Positions 48,001 to 61,900 of a stretch of DNA of 64,000 nt are shown here, piece after piece (positions within the stretch are counted from its first letter, which is position 1; each line of letters starts with the position of its first letter). A model generated the notes under the pieces. It was not told the origin of the DNA. It ran no database searches and was given only the letters and a program-made list of their open reading frames with translations. The stretch covers positions 15,796,106-15,860,105 of the forward strand of contig NC_045141.1 of assembly GCF_008831285.2 (NCBI RefSeq), in the 5' to 3' direction. The position numbers were made by a program, and so were the translations under genes. Source of the DNA: Nymphaea colorata. Its lineage: Eukaryota > Streptophyta > Magnoliopsida > Nymphaeales > Nymphaeaceae.

Positions 48001-51000
48001 CATATATCGAGGACAATAACAAAGTCAAGTGGTGCCCGAGTGTTCCGCACTGTGGAAATGCAATTCGTGTGGAGGATGATTCTTGTTGTGAGGTAGAATG
48101 CACGTGTGGAATGCAGTTTTGTTTTAGTTGTTCATCAGAAGCACACTCACCTTGCTCATGCCTGATGTGGGACCTCTGGGCTAAGAAATGCAAGGATGAG
48201 TCAGAGACTATCAACTGGATGACTGTTCACACAAAACCCTGCCCAAAATGCCATAAGCCTGTGGAGAAGAATGGCGGATGCAACCTAGTTAGCTGCCTCT
48301 GTGGACAAGCATTTTGGTATGACACACTGCAATAACAATTACCTGTCCTGTGAATGGGTTTTGCTACTTAACTCTCATTTGGGAAGCACTGCAGCGACAA
48401 TTACCTGAGCAATAAATAGGTTTTGATACTTAACTCTCATTTTGGATGGTTTCAATATGGCCATGAAGTTTCAACATCCAACGGAATCTTCTCCCTGTGT
48501 ACCTTTTTATTCATTTTCTTGACCAGATTAAGTGAAAGAATAATTTTCATAGAAAAACATTAACTAAAGGTCAAGTAATTTTTCATCTCTTCTTCCTCGA
48601 GGTTTTACAGAAAGGGGCTCTTCCAAAAGAATCAAGCTTGTAATTTTAAATGGACTGACCTTCTCTTTCTTCAGTTGTTTGTGGCAAACTACCTCTTGGA
48701 TGCAAACTATTATAAAGCCAATATGCTTTCTGCTTATGTAACATGGGTATTGGTCTGAAGGAGCAGTACCCACACTGTACCGGTATGAGTACGAACGTAC
48801 CTGAGGATGAATCCGTCCGCTTTCAGACTCAGTCAAAGTTGACCGAGTCCAAGAGCATCCATCGCACATTTTAAAAATCCATTTTTTTCCCCTCTTCCTT
48901 GCACGATATCTTTGCCCTCTAGCCCTGTGCCCTCTCTCTCGCGCTGTGCACAGTAGGAGAAGACGCCTTGTGAGGAAGAACACAGGTCCATTTCGTTCCC
49001 ATCGTAGGTATTTTCTTTGGTCTTTCCCCTTCTTTCTAGGCCTCTGTTTTTTAGCATGGGGCTGCATTTCACCTGACCGATGAGAGATATAATGTTGTTG
49101 GTATATATATCTACTATATCCGTTATGGTCGTGTTGTTTCTCTCTCTGCTTTTGACCGGCAACTTTTTCCGCAACCGGGATTGACTGATGGTGGCATTAC
49201 TGAAGTCAGGGAGGAAATCCACACCGTGAACAGTTGGAACAGCCATGGAACTTGGAAGTAGGCTACCAGTCCCTTGGAACTCCCAAAGGATAGATTTTTT
49301 GTCTTTGAATTCTTGTCCCACTTGAGACTTTCCAAAATGAAAGCTGATATATTTTGTATGTTAATTACTTCCATACTTTGTTTAGTAGTATCTATAAATT
49401 TTGGATCATGATTTAATGATATATATATATCTGTGTGTGTGTGTGTACGGCCGTACTCCCACACCCAAGTTTTTGGAAAATGATCTGTACTTGTACCCGT
49501 ACCTATGTGACATAGATTTCTGCTTGTTTTTCTTTTTCTTACTTGTTCGTTTTCTTTTTTTATTTTTTGTGAGGCAATTGTAGTGTGCAATTCAAATAAC
49601 TCTAATTTTTTTAGAATAGCCCTGCTTATTTTTCTTTCTATTAATGTAATATGCTTCGACAACAGAACCAGAAAAGGAATAGTTGCAGTTTGTTGATGAG
49701 AAACCATCTCAGTATATCTACATTTTGTCCAATAGTCTGACATAGATGGAGAAGATATAATGACTTTTCCTTTTAAACGTGAGATGAATCCTAACTCTTT
49801 CACTTTGTTGCATCCACAGTTGGCTGTGTGGTGCTGCCACTCGTCGGGAGCATACTTGGACAAGTATTGAAGGCCATAGTTGTGGACGTTATAAGGAAGA
49901 CCGTGAGAAAAAGGCTGAACGGGCTAAACGGGAATTAGATCGATACATGCATTATCATTCACGGTATAAAGCTCACTTAGATTCGTTCAAGCTTGAGACG
50001 AAGCTGAAGGAGTCTGTGCAGAATAAGATCTTGACTTCGGAAAATAAAGAAACAGGAGTTAGAGATTATTCATGGGTCACAAATGGACTTCATCGGCTTT
50101 TCAGATCCAGACGTGTTCTTTCATACTCATATCCCTTTGCTTTCTACATGTTTGGCGAACTTTTCAAGGATGAGTTGACAGAGGAGGAAAGAGATCTGAA
50201 GCAGCACCTTTTTGAGGATCAACAACAGCAGCTTGAGGGAACTGTTGAGAAGCTCTCTAAACTTATTGAAGAACCTTTTGATGAATTACCTGAGAAGAAA
50301 GTTCTAGATATAAGGATGCATGTCATCAATTTGACTGTCCTCATAGATAAGCTTTGCCAGAAAATGTGAGCTAAGGTTTTGGCTTTAAAATGATGCTTGA
50401 TTCCACTTGATATCTATTTCCCTGATTTTGAGTTTACATGTAGGTATGAATGCATTGAGAATGATCTGTTGGGATCTTTGCAATCATCAACTCACGCTAT
50501 TGCCTCATACAATTCGAAGGGTGTGGAAAGAGCTTCAGAACTTGCTATTTCTTGTGATTCAGATCAAAGTTTTGGCAGTACCAAAGCCAGTGCCGACAGC
50601 TGCTTTCAGGATGCTTCTGATTCAAGCATGACAGCAACCGGTCAGTATGTCCTTGATTTTGTGGTTATTTCACTGCCATCTTTCTCTTTTGGTCATTCCA
50701 GTTTGAGTTTGGTGGTAGGCTTTTTCTTTATCACTTCCAAGTTTCAACAATGTATGGTTGCGTTTCTACACCTGATTCTTGGATGTCTGCCACTCTTATC
50801 TGATTTTAGTACGCAAAAGATGGATTTATCTATCATCCTTTTGCTAATTTATTTTCTTCGCCATTTATTTTGGCAAACATTGCTTTCTTAATTAGAATAA
50901 CTGGAATGGAATTTGGAGTTTTGTGATCACCAAAGTGTTGTGTTCATGCTTCCAGTTTCCATAGGAGGAGCTTACTCTGGTAGACCTGGTGGTCAAGTAC

Positions 51001-51119
51001 TTGGGATTTCTAATCCAGATGGGATTGGGTGCTCCAACCGGAAACGGGCTCGTGAAGAATCTATAGGGGACCTACTTTTCGATCTGAATCTTCCTGCAGA
51101 GGCAGCTGAGAAGAGTTAG
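45080..51119 (+). CDS. ARI1: ARIADNE-family RBR E3 ubiquitin-protein ligase, ARI1/ARI2 type (605 aa)
   Basis: An RBR ligase that receives ubiquitin from an E2 on a RING2 cysteine before passing it to substrate. Exons are 45080-45196, 47018-47050, 47474-47753, 47836-48316, 49820-50365, 50444-50640 and 50956-51119 (TAG), 1818 bp in one frame. Order of parts: acidic N-terminus (MEELLSSDEEYYYDRDSLDG), UBA-like region (about 52-90), RING1 CDIC...CGHYFCNNCW (119-145), IBR WCPSVPHCGNAI...CTCGMQFCFSC (209-242), RING2 CPKC...NGGCNLVSC...CWLCG (279-307) with the likely catalytic Cys at about 292, then the helical Ariadne domain (RELDRYMHYHSRYKAH..., FEDQQQQLE) and a DLNLP motif near the C-terminus. Domain set, length and the terminal DLNLP agree with Arabidopsis ARI1/ARI2 as I remember them. 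No missing zinc ligand seen. Cellular substrate unknown. Confidence 0.93.
45197..47017 (+). other. ARI intron 1
   Basis: A 1.8-kb T-rich GT-AG intron after the first 39 codons. No nested feature seen. Confidence 0.85.
48317..49819 (+). other. ARI intron 4
   Basis: A 1.5-kb intron that interrupts the RING2 coding sequence inside the AF-C-WLCG segment. It carries a minus-strand open frame of about 246 codons (49863-49123) that starts with a non-ATG or has no domain similarity and overlaps exon 5; I treat it as chance. A short (GT)n run lies at about 49432-49446. Confidence 0.8.
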
Positions 51120-52951
51120 TTATGGATTGCATTTCTTTACATTCCAAGTGTACAGTGAAGGTGCTGGTGATTCATTTTTCAAGGAAGAACTGTTTTGCAA
51201 AATCTTCAAACTTTATTTTTTGCCATCTCGATCATGATTTCTGGAACTAGTATCATGGGGCTCAAGTCCTCATAGAAACCGTGTACAGAGGCTAGGAGTA
51301 ACTGCTATTATATGTGCATATATGTATAGCTTGCTGATGGGACAAATTCTGGAAATTGCTATATGAAGAAATAGATTTTTCCGGTGACTTTGTAGAATCT
51401 CTCTGGTATGTCCACCGGAATGTTGTTCTAACTTATCAAAAAGTAGGAGCAATCAGAGGGTTTTCCACATGATAAAAATAATCTCTTTAAGTCGTAACCT
51501 ACTTCAGTTGTGGGTGTCTGTATATGGTTTCATCCCAATCTTACAAAAGTGCACTTTTGGAGAGTTTTGGTTCCGCATTTCTGTTCCACACCTATCAGAA
51601 AGCCTGTCTTAAAGGGATTGAAACCCAGCCTGCATGTATTTCTGGCAAATTGAATGTGTATGTTTCTAATAAAATTATAGTTGGCATTTACATGTCCCCA
51701 AGGGTGACTTTTAATGAAATTTCTAGGGACTTTCCATTTTTAATGGCAAATGCCTTGGTGAACATGGGGTTCTTCCATCTTTTGTCATTTATTTACATGT
51801 ATGGCTTAGACACGGGTACCTACGAGGGCTAGAAAGAAACTCAGCATATGATGTGGTAGTTGAAGATGACAAACCATATGGCAGAAGTGTCCACACCTTT
51901 CTTTAATCGCATCATCGTAGACGGTTACAACTTACTTTCAGCCAAAGCTGGTAAACAAATGGCTATGCTACATAAATGAAAGACAGTTATCACAAGAAGG
52001 TTCAATGCTCATAAAAACTAAGGGGAATTTAAGGATTAACAGTCTTGAAAATTTTGCCGTATAAAATCCTACTTTCCTAACAACGGATATTATTATTATT
52101 AATTTAACATAAAGATTAGGCATGGACAGTTGCATGAATAAATATATAGCAAGTCCCCGTCTCTCTATACTCTCTCTCTCTTCAAAAGATGTCTGCCATT
52201 TGACAAGCTGCTCATTAACAAAAAATGTTTGACAATGTGAAATTTACTCGCGGAACTACTAACCTAAGGTTATTCCTCTCATCCATCGAATGTTCACCCA
52301 TTGATTGCTCGATAAATCAAAATTTGAAACTTATGACATCCACAAATGAGGGGGCAAGAGTTGCTTACTACTACTTCGGTCCTAATGTGAATCTGATCAT
52401 CAGACCACAGTTAGGACGCATGTGACTACTTGAAATCTATGATTCTTAGTTTCTGACGTTCCATGTAGAATATACAAATAGGCCTCATGGGTTGCAGAAG
52501 AAAATATTGCCACAACTTCAAAGAAATTCAGCCGTTCTATATAAAAGAAGCTCGTGTTAACGACGAAATTGTGATGTACATGTTTTGGTCAATGTTACAA
52601 ATCAATGGAGAGCTGAACATATTTTCACCAGCTCAGGGGCCAACTGAATCATACAAATGGGACTTTCAATTATGAATAGGAGCCTCAAATGTGAAAAACA
52701 TTGCCTCGGATATCTGGTTCATATGCAATGATCCTGAGGTAAGAAGTATGTACTAGTATGGGTAGGCGCTGAAGATCTGTTCAAAGCAAATGCCGGACCA
52801 AATGGGAAGAGAAATCCTTATGGTTTCTCTGGTATGTACTACGCGGTAATCGTGATGAAATGTCCTGAGAAGTTGGGTAAGCTGAACAGATTCTTCCACA
52901 GCACAGAACCATGATAAATTATGCTTAAAATGACCATGGGCAACCGATGCT
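51120..52951. other. Intergenic region between convergent ARI and SUVR5
   Basis: The 3' ends of two convergent genes with about 1.8 kb between stop codons. It should contain both 3' UTRs. No other gene-like or repeat structure was recognised. Confidence 0.75.
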
Positions 52952-55900
52952 TCAGTAGAGACGACCACGACAATTTGCAGCACCACAGTGACAAGGACAG
53001 CCTTTGCCTGGTAATAGCTTGTAGCGGTAATCGTAAGCTAGTTCTTCCCCTGCAGCTATCTGCTCATCAAGTGATGTTTGTTAAATTTGCCACATATTAC
53101 AAAGTGCACACCACAGAGACACACACACACACACAGTTCAAAGTTCAAAGAAACAAAGCACATACATCTCGACTACACACACACACACAGTTCAAAGTTC
53201 AAAGAAACAAAGCCCATACATCTCTGCTGGCATAGAGACCAATATGCGCAAGCTGGCAATCCATGCTTTCCACGAGAACCTGGTAATTCATAAGGTTTGG
53301 CGAACAGCTAGCGGCAAAGAAAAAAGAAGAACGTTTTCAGGCTATCAACAGCCATAGCGGGTAAGTGGTAAGTAGCATCAAACCTACAGGATGACTAATT
53401 ACCTGTGATTTATGAAACGAGCAACATTTCCATACTTTGTGGCATCGATAACATAAGGTACTGCACCTTCATTCAGACCATTCTCTTCAATATGGGCATC
53501 AATATCATAAAGGTAGCTGCACCCTTCACTATCATACCTACAAACTGTAATACATCAGCACAGTTCTTTAAAAAGGAATAAACATCTTTATGCAAAAATC
53601 TACCTCTCTCCCCTTTTATTGGCATTTTGATCGTCTAGAACTTCACCAAGGTATTCACATACAAATGCTCCACGGGGAATTGCCTCACCAGCTCGAACAG
53701 CCCACCCCTGCAAAACTGAGCATGTCATCTGCAGTTCTTTTTAAAAAACAGAAACCAATATGTTTTCAAAAGAATACTTGAATCACCTTATTCTCTGTCT
53801 TGTAGACCTCTAATTTTACTTGCACACCTTTTTGCAGAACCCTGTTCTGACAAGTCATATCGCAGCTACAGAGTGAATTGCACTCATAGACCAGGAACCC
53901 CTCCTATAAAGGCACGTTAGTGAGACTGCAGAAGCATGAAGAGAATGAATCACGACAGAAACCTCTTACCTCCAAAATTATCTGGCCATTTTTGTCATAA
54001 GGAAATCGACCGCGCATTGACTTCCCATGAATATCAACAGCATTTTCATAGTCATTGTTGAAAAGGTAAACATGATCACAAACATCAGGAGAACAGGTTC
54101 CACCAGGACAAGTGCATCCCAGTTGAGAGCTCTGCAGGTCATAACCAGAGGATGTTTTCACTAAAACCAGTTTCTCCACATATAAACCCATGACATACTT
54201 GAAGAGCAGATAATACAGTAACCAACAGTACAGCATAGTTACCTACTTTTGTATCAAGACCAAGGGATGGATCCAGCATTCTTGTGGTAATATAAGTAAA
54301 ATCCTTCCACGGCATGCAAAGGTCAGGACCACCACCTCTATGGACACCATCAGTATATGTATAGAATGAATTAGTTAAGTATTCATCCACCACACATGGT
54401 ACTGGAACTGCCTCTTTCCCAAAACTCAAGTCTTCACATAAAACAATGGATTTAAAAGATCTAAGCTTGGAAACAGCTTTAAATATGCAATGGCTTTCAT
54501 CCATCTCCCACGCTGTACCATTAGCATCTGATGAAAGAAACCATGAATCTGAGGGCAGTGATGGTGTTTTAGAGAAATCATGGGGAAGGGGTGAAAGAGA
54601 AACTGATTGGTCTGCAAGGGGTTTGCAGCCCTTTGGGCAGATATAACCATCTTGGTGCCATTGAATTTGGACGTTTAATTCACTGCAGAGCTTAGCTGCC
54701 TTGAGATATAGCTTTTCTGGCAGAGAACCATACTTCATTTCTAATGTAGCATGAAGGTTTGCTCTGCAGCATGTAGTCCGGGCAATTGCTAATATGTCAA
54801 GGCTGCTGGGGCGGGGCTTTGTTCTTTGAACTGCAGAGAACAAGATCTTTGCAATATCTGAACAATACCTTTCCATGGACTTAACATTTGCTCTCTCATT
54901 GAGTTCAGTTTGCCGTCCTAACATTTTGGACCTCTCAAAATCCAGTCTCTCCAAGGGCTCCTTTACACCAAATGAAGATGTTCTGTTGATTTCAGGAGAA
55001 CTGTTCTTCAGCCTATGTTGCAAATGCTTCTCGAGGTTGTGCCTGGATGAAATAGAATGGTCAGATTTTTTTGGAGAGAAGGGGGTCATGGAATTTGGAC
55101 CCATGTGTGCAGCTTGATGATGCCTGCCAAGATCTGGCAGCAGGTCAAACTTCAATCCACAAAATCGGCAAAAAAATTTTCGATCAGCATGATGCTGACC
55201 AACAGAATGTTTCTCCGAGGTTTTACGTTTCTTAGGGGACAGTTTTTGGCTGCATTCCATCTTTGGTTGTCCTTCAAAATTGCCATGCATACTTGACTTG
55301 AGGGACTGCTTATGGTGTTGGATATCTTGTGTACTTAGATCAGCTGAATGTGCTGCAACTACATGGAGCCACAATTGTTCAAAACTGCTGAAATGGTTAT
55401 TACACGTCATACAAAGAAACAGTATACTCTGGTCAACAGGTTGTCCAGCATGTCTCTCTTCTACATGCCCAATAAGAACTTTTCTGTTAGTAAATGAGAC
55501 CTTACATATGCCACATGCATATCCCCTAAACAGCCACTGAGCTTCTTTCTTGTGGCTCTTTATCCAATGCAGACCAAGTGATTGGTCATCAGAGAAAGAT
55601 TCTGGGCAGAACTTACATCGTTTCATCTGTTCAACCACTGAATTATGGTTATGCTCACGTGCTGCAGGCACAAGAGGTTCTGCCATAATTGAGGAAATAT
55701 GTGCTGTGCAATTTGTTTCTTTATTTTCATCAAAGCCCCAAATCCTTTTAAGTTTTTCTCGTTCACCAGAAACCAACCTCAACAAGTTTTCTGCTACACT
55801 TTTGTCACCAGAAACATCAGAAAGAATCTTCTCCATGAACCTCTCTCTAGACATATCTTGTATAATACCCTCAGCAAGGCTATTTTTCATAAGCTCGTAA

Positions 55901-58900
55901 AGGAGTTCAGAAGCTCGATACAGATGCGCTTTCTGTTTCCCTGAACTAACACTGCTAACAAGATCATTAAAAATCTCATAGGATATATACTGATTATCAC
56001 AATTAAACCAGCTTGGTGTATGTTTCTCACAGAAGGAAGAATCATGCTTTGGCTTGCGCAAACATTGATCATCATTTTTACGACACCAACCATAGCAGCG
56101 TCGTACATCCTGGCTGTAACCTTTCGTAGCAGTAGATGAACTAGCCAACACATGGTTTTCTATCATATACATTTGCTGATAAAGGTCTACATGTGCCATG
56201 CTTAACCTTGAACTTTCTTGCAAAGGAACATCATCTACTAAAACAATTTCCTTTCCAGTAACAGTCTCTAAGCCAACATACCTGCTGGATTTCCGCTTCC
56301 TGCGACGTTTCCTTTTAAGTTTATTTATAGATAAACCTGAAGGTCCAGGAATCTGAAGCATCTGATAGCTAGCATCCTTATGTTTTAAGCAATAACCAGA
56401 TCCATCTCGAGACCGGTGCTTGCACCTTTTCCCGCTAGTGGTTGTGCCTCCACAGAGTGGTAAACTTGAAGGAGACAAAGATAGAGGTTGTTTTGGTTTA
56501 GAAACATTTTGAGGAGAAACAAAATTGAGATGCTTGGCACAGTAAATGTCCCCAACATTTGCCCACCTGCCACATTGTCTTCCTTTAGATTCAACAAACG
56601 CTATACATTGCCGGTCCTTCTTCCCAGATGAAGATGCAGCATGGACAACAATTTCTAGATTACTCGAAGTGCCACTGCCAAGAGGAGCAGATACATCTAC
56701 AGTCTGAGGATAGACCTGTTGGACATCTTTAGCAACAAAGCCACTTGATTGCTCCAACCCATTTCCTCCAGGCCCTACAAGCATTTTTTCCTCCAAAAAA
56801 TTGTCCTCTTCGTGCTTCTGAACAGCCAAAACATCTTTTACACAGCCAGTGTCATTGACCATTTCTGAAGTTTCTTGATTGACAGCCTGTAAATGAGGTT
56901 CATCACTGTGTGGTACTATTGAAGACTGATGTGTTTCTGATCGACGCACTTCAAGCTTCTGCCTCTTTCTACTGATTGGAAGACCTGAAACCACCATGTC
57001 AACGCAGTTCTTCTGATCCCCTTCAACAGTACTAGCCACAGGATGAGATATTGAAAGCAATTTCATAGCCTCTTGCTTCATAATTTTCCACTCTGATCCC
57101 AAATTTGGCTGTTCTGGTGCATCCCAAAGGTCAGAGACTTCATCCCAGAGCACAGTATCCATAAGCTCCTGCATAGAAACGGGACAAAGTGAATTACAAT
57201 GGACCTCCCACGTTAGCAGCTGCAAGGAGAATGTGGCCAACCCAGCATTTCAAAAGTTCTGTATTCAAAGTCATTTAAATGGCCTTATAATGCCTTACAA
57301 GTTCAGCACTGCTTATGCAACTCCATCTCAAAGAAAACCCACGTACTTGAAGTTCCTTTCAAAATCAACCAGTTTTAAAGGTCTTTCCAATAAAGTGATT
57401 CTCATGTTAATGGTTAAAATTCACAAAACTTGGGCTGAGTATCCTTAAGTTGCACATTCTGTTTTTCAGCAACATAAATTCTAGGGTAAATATATTACCT
57501 AGAACATATAAAGCTAACAATTTTTCAGTGACATTCTACAAATCATATAAGAAATGGTTAGTTAGATGGAGGATAGTTAATTAGGAAAATCAGTGAGAAA
57601 TGCACGAAAGAAACCAAATGAGTTACACATTATAATCAATACCAGTGTATCAAACTTGAGACATTAGAGTACGACTGCTCAATGAGAAAAGTGCAAGCTT
57701 TTCTTTGATAAGAGTTTGCAACTGGTAAAATATAAAGAAGATAAGAAGTTGTGGTAAGAACGATTCGTTAACACAAGCAGTGAAGGGAAACCAGTCCAAT
57801 AGTAAGATTAGCTTGATAAAATATATCACAACCTAGATTTTACGTTAATGCCCTTGCCATGTATTTTTCTCATAATACATGGAAATCTCCATCGAACCAT
57901 TAACTGACTATGGCTTGTTTCAGATGCAGGTATAACATGTCATGAGGGATATTCGGTCCAACCCAAGCTTGATCAATCAAAAACTAATTAAATTTACACT
58001 TAAAGTGAATATTACTGCTTCAGTTGTTTGACCATGTGAAGGTTCCAAATCTATCTGCCACCACCACCAGATCCCTGGATTACATGAACTCTTTGAAATG
58101 ACTGCAAATCCTCAGCTTCAGAGGGCGATGTATCTTGTCCTTTTCTCGTAGTGAGTTATGTTCCCAAACAATTGCTAGGGGAGTTGAACAAGAATCAGCA
58201 ATTAACCCCAAATATTTCAACTCAGATCTTCTTAGCAATGGATTGGATCGATTGTGGTTTAGACAAGCACCAACGATAGAGAAAGTAAATCCACTCAATT
58301 TGTCAGACAAGTCCAATGTGATTCATGCTCTGTTGACAACATTTTGAATACAAGTAAGATGATTAGGCTTCTACCCATTATAACTCACACCAGGCCTATC
58401 AACATGTCCGTAGCACCAATGAGAGGACCAAATGTGAGGTGCTAGAGCTGGGTTTAACAATGGCTCTGGGACTGATCAGATCTAGCATGATAGATAGGTT
58501 CAGCACTCCAGCTATGAATAGCACATGGAAGATCTTATATGGGCTTTGGAAGAAAGGTCAACAAAATACAGCAGCATCTAAAGTGACAAAAGAACTCAGA
58601 ATAAAGAGGCTTTTTCAGTGGTGCTTCAATGGCTATTGGGGATCCAAGCTCCTATGGCCCTAGGACTTGGGGTTTTATCTTCCTTTTTTGACTTGGAGAT
58701 GGATATAAACACAACTCCTACAACCAGTTTTCATAGCTTAAACGCCCTTGTTTGATATGGAACCAAAGTTGTGACAGTAATGGGATTTAAAGTCTTGGAA
58801 TGCTCTTCATTGACAATGCAAAATGGGCATAGCAATGATGCATGCTAAAAAGGGGCTTCTCAAACATCCGTCCAGGTTCTTTTTATGGGTTAAAAAAGTT

Positions 58901-61900
58901 GCCCCATTGCTCCCAGATAAGTCACATAGGTGTGTGGGCACAGGCACAGGTGTGGATATGGAATACAACAGAACAATCTCAAATATGTGGGCACTCGGGC
59001 CAAGCCAGATGGCAGATACATACTCTATATGTACATATATTTATGAAATTATGTAAACAATATTATCATGAAATTATACAAATACATAACTACAATTATA
59101 TGTGTATGCATACAACCTCGAAAAGTTCGAGGATTCAAAAGGATTATTCTGTCAAAAGATTAAATCTTCAATAAAATTATTGAGTTGGATTTAGGTCTGA
59201 CCCAAAATATATCCACTTGTGCCCAAGTACTCATATCCCATACTTGCCATACTGACACACTAGCAATTAGACCTAAGTGGCATACCCAAGTGTCTTAGGC
59301 CCTCAGTTTTGCTTAGGATGGAGGAGACTGTCCGGTCAAAAAAAACAAAGAGCATGTGGATCATGCCATTGTTAGCCTCCATCTTGAGACCAACCAGCAA
59401 AATAATTTCTTGAGGTTGGGGAGTTGTTGTGGGACCTAATGTTGGTTTCTGTCCCTCACACAAGTTTGTCTAGTCAAAAGTCTGCCAGAGTAAAGAACTG
59501 GATCAGATCACTAGATTATCTAAAGGACAAAATTTCACATAATGGCTATCGTCGGATTTTCAAAATGCTACAACTAAGCATTCTACTTCCTAACATCATT
59601 CATGGTATATTCAACAATGTTCACGTGCTATTATGGAGTATTGAAATTGGCATCGTTTTAGATTAGCAACACAAACCGCCTGTAGATGTCATTTTTTCAT
59701 GCTACCATTGTTAAAGGAATGCCATCTAATGTTGAAAATATACTATGTCGACAACTTCACAAGAAATGGCACATAATTTAACATTGAAAATTAACTATGT
59801 ATTTGCTGTTCTGGAAAATTGTATAGCAGAACTTCATACCTTCATAAGTATCTCAACGGATTCAGCACTCCTTGCATTCTGGCATTGGCATGCCCAGGAG
59901 TTGAAAGAATGTTCCAGCCAACCAGAAGAAATGTAGTTGGAAAGAATCATCTGTGCAAATTGGTTTTGATAATTAAAAATTGGTGAAGACTAGACAGTAA
60001 TCAAATGCATCTAGAGCTTCACTTTCTTTAAAAGAGAAAAGAAAATTACAAAAAGGCACCTAACTTTTGGGCGCACAATAAAATAGGTGCCCAACTTTTT
60101 AGACACAACAAATAGACACCCAACCTTTGGACAAAATTAACAGACAGCCTCCCTTTAACAAAATCTTAAATAAATAGGTAAATGACATATTTACCCTATT
60201 CAACATCATCTTACAAAATTATAAAAATCATCCCCCTCGCTGGTCGGATAGCAACCAGACTCTCGCTGGGCAATGAAGGTCGGGAATGCCACTGCCCACA
60301 TGTCACCGCCAGGTGACGAACGACGGCATGGCATGGACCCTCTTCAGCCCTCGGCAGGCAATGAGGGTTGAGAGAGTGGTGTTTCACAGACCCAAACACT
60401 TGCAAAAACAGAGGCCCTGGACAGGCAACGAGTGTCAGGGAACATCTTCATCCCGACCCTCACTACCCAGCAAGGCCCAACGGTGTCGCTTCCATCACCC
60501 CTCGCTGGGGTGGCGATGTTCCCCAACCCTCTCTGCCCAGCGAGGGCCTTTGTTTTTTGCAAGGCCTCTCTGAGCAGCAAGGGTCGTAAAACGCCACCAC
60601 CTGGTGAGGGGCGACAAAGAAGACGCCACTACTGCTCATAGGCCGGGAGCATTCCCGACCCTCGCTGCCCAACAAGGGTCTGTCGCATAGACTCTTGCTG
60701 GACAGCAAGGGGTGACGACATCGTTGTTCCTACCAGCCCCTGCCCTCCCCCTCCCCGCCGGGTGGCAAGGTTCATGACAGCATCACTTCGGTGCAATCAC
60801 CAGCAAGGGGTATGATTTTTTTATTTTCAATTTTCAAGAAAATATTAAATAGGGTAAATATGTCATCCATTTATTTTAATATTTTTTTAAAGGAAGTAGT
60901 TATTTGTTTACTTAGTCCAAAGGTTGGACACGTATTTGTTGTGTGCCCTTTAACAGATGTACAAGAAATAAATTCTTAGCATAAAAATGAAGATCTGATT
61001 GCTGCATAACAATAAAAATCTGTTTGCTGCCTTCCTACTCACGAACACGTTAGCCCAATCAAGTTAGTCAAATCTCCAGGTGTTGTGAAAGAAGAAAAAC
61101 GATTATGTCAATAGTGGTCAAGATTGTTGAAGAAAGAAACAACCTCATAATAACAACAATGCCTGTTTCAGCTATGCTCAAAGTGATTACTTTGGCAACA
61201 GGGAATTGACTACTTTCCCAACTTTGGCTATGTAGAATCAACTCAAAACTTTCAAGAATAAGTTGAAAACTATAAGTTGTTGACAATTGAGAAGTAGAAG
61301 TGCAATCACAATTCAAACACCAATATCAACCTGCTGTATGGTAGTCAGGTCCATTATTGATTTTTAACAATCAACGAGTCCTCCAGGCATAAAAACATGC
61401 ACAACTTTTAGGCTGCACTCTCAATATTCAGATCCTTGAAAGACCTTATGTTAAATATGCAACTTTGAGAATGTAAGCAAGAGCGTAATTGACGCCTCAT
61501 ATTGACAAATAGTGGCTGGAATTTAATATGTTTCCTTTACACCAACTTGTCTATTTTTCTCAACGTGATTCTTATTGTATGCTCACATATCAGTGGGGAA
61601 AAAAAACTACAGTCAAGATACTTGGTTGGAGGCCAATTAGTAACAGATTGGTCTAACAGACTTTGTTTCTCCTAGATGGCTTGCTTTAGCAATGATCTCT
61701 TTAATCAATTTTTGCACATGAATATGTCTCGTGGATGAATGATCAATCATGCAAATATATTCAGAGACCAACCCAGCTGCTTAGCTCTGAGCAAATCTGG
61801 TTGTAGTCTTAACAAACTCTGACAAATCTCAGCATCCAAAACAAGGTTACAACCATACATAAGAGTTAAAAAACAGAACGATCGTATGTATGAGTAGAAC

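Noticed and set aside
49123-49863. 246-codon minus-strand ORF in ARI intron 4
   Set aside because: It overlaps a conserved ARI exon, has no recognisable domain and biased, low-complexity composition; chance open frame.
50956-51119. C-terminal DLNLP (EAR-like) motif in the ARI protein as a new feature
   Set aside because: I recall the same DLNLPA end in Arabidopsis ARI1, so it is a conserved family trait and not a novelty of this gene.
54139-57240. A single 1033-aa ORF with an ATG at 57240 as a stand-alone gene start
   Set aside because: The conserved SUVR5 sequence begins at the acceptor before GAG CTT ATG (57168) and is continued upstream by in-phase exons at 59840-59950, 62276-62386 and 62474-62776. 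The apparent start lies in the intron, and the last ~100 bases of the ORF run into the next intron.
60286-60708. Overlapping GC-rich ORFs on both strands within the SUVR5 intron
   Set aside because: They come from the GC-rich hairpin core of the inverted-repeat element; the many overlapping frames on both strands reflect a lack of AT-rich stop codons, not coding.
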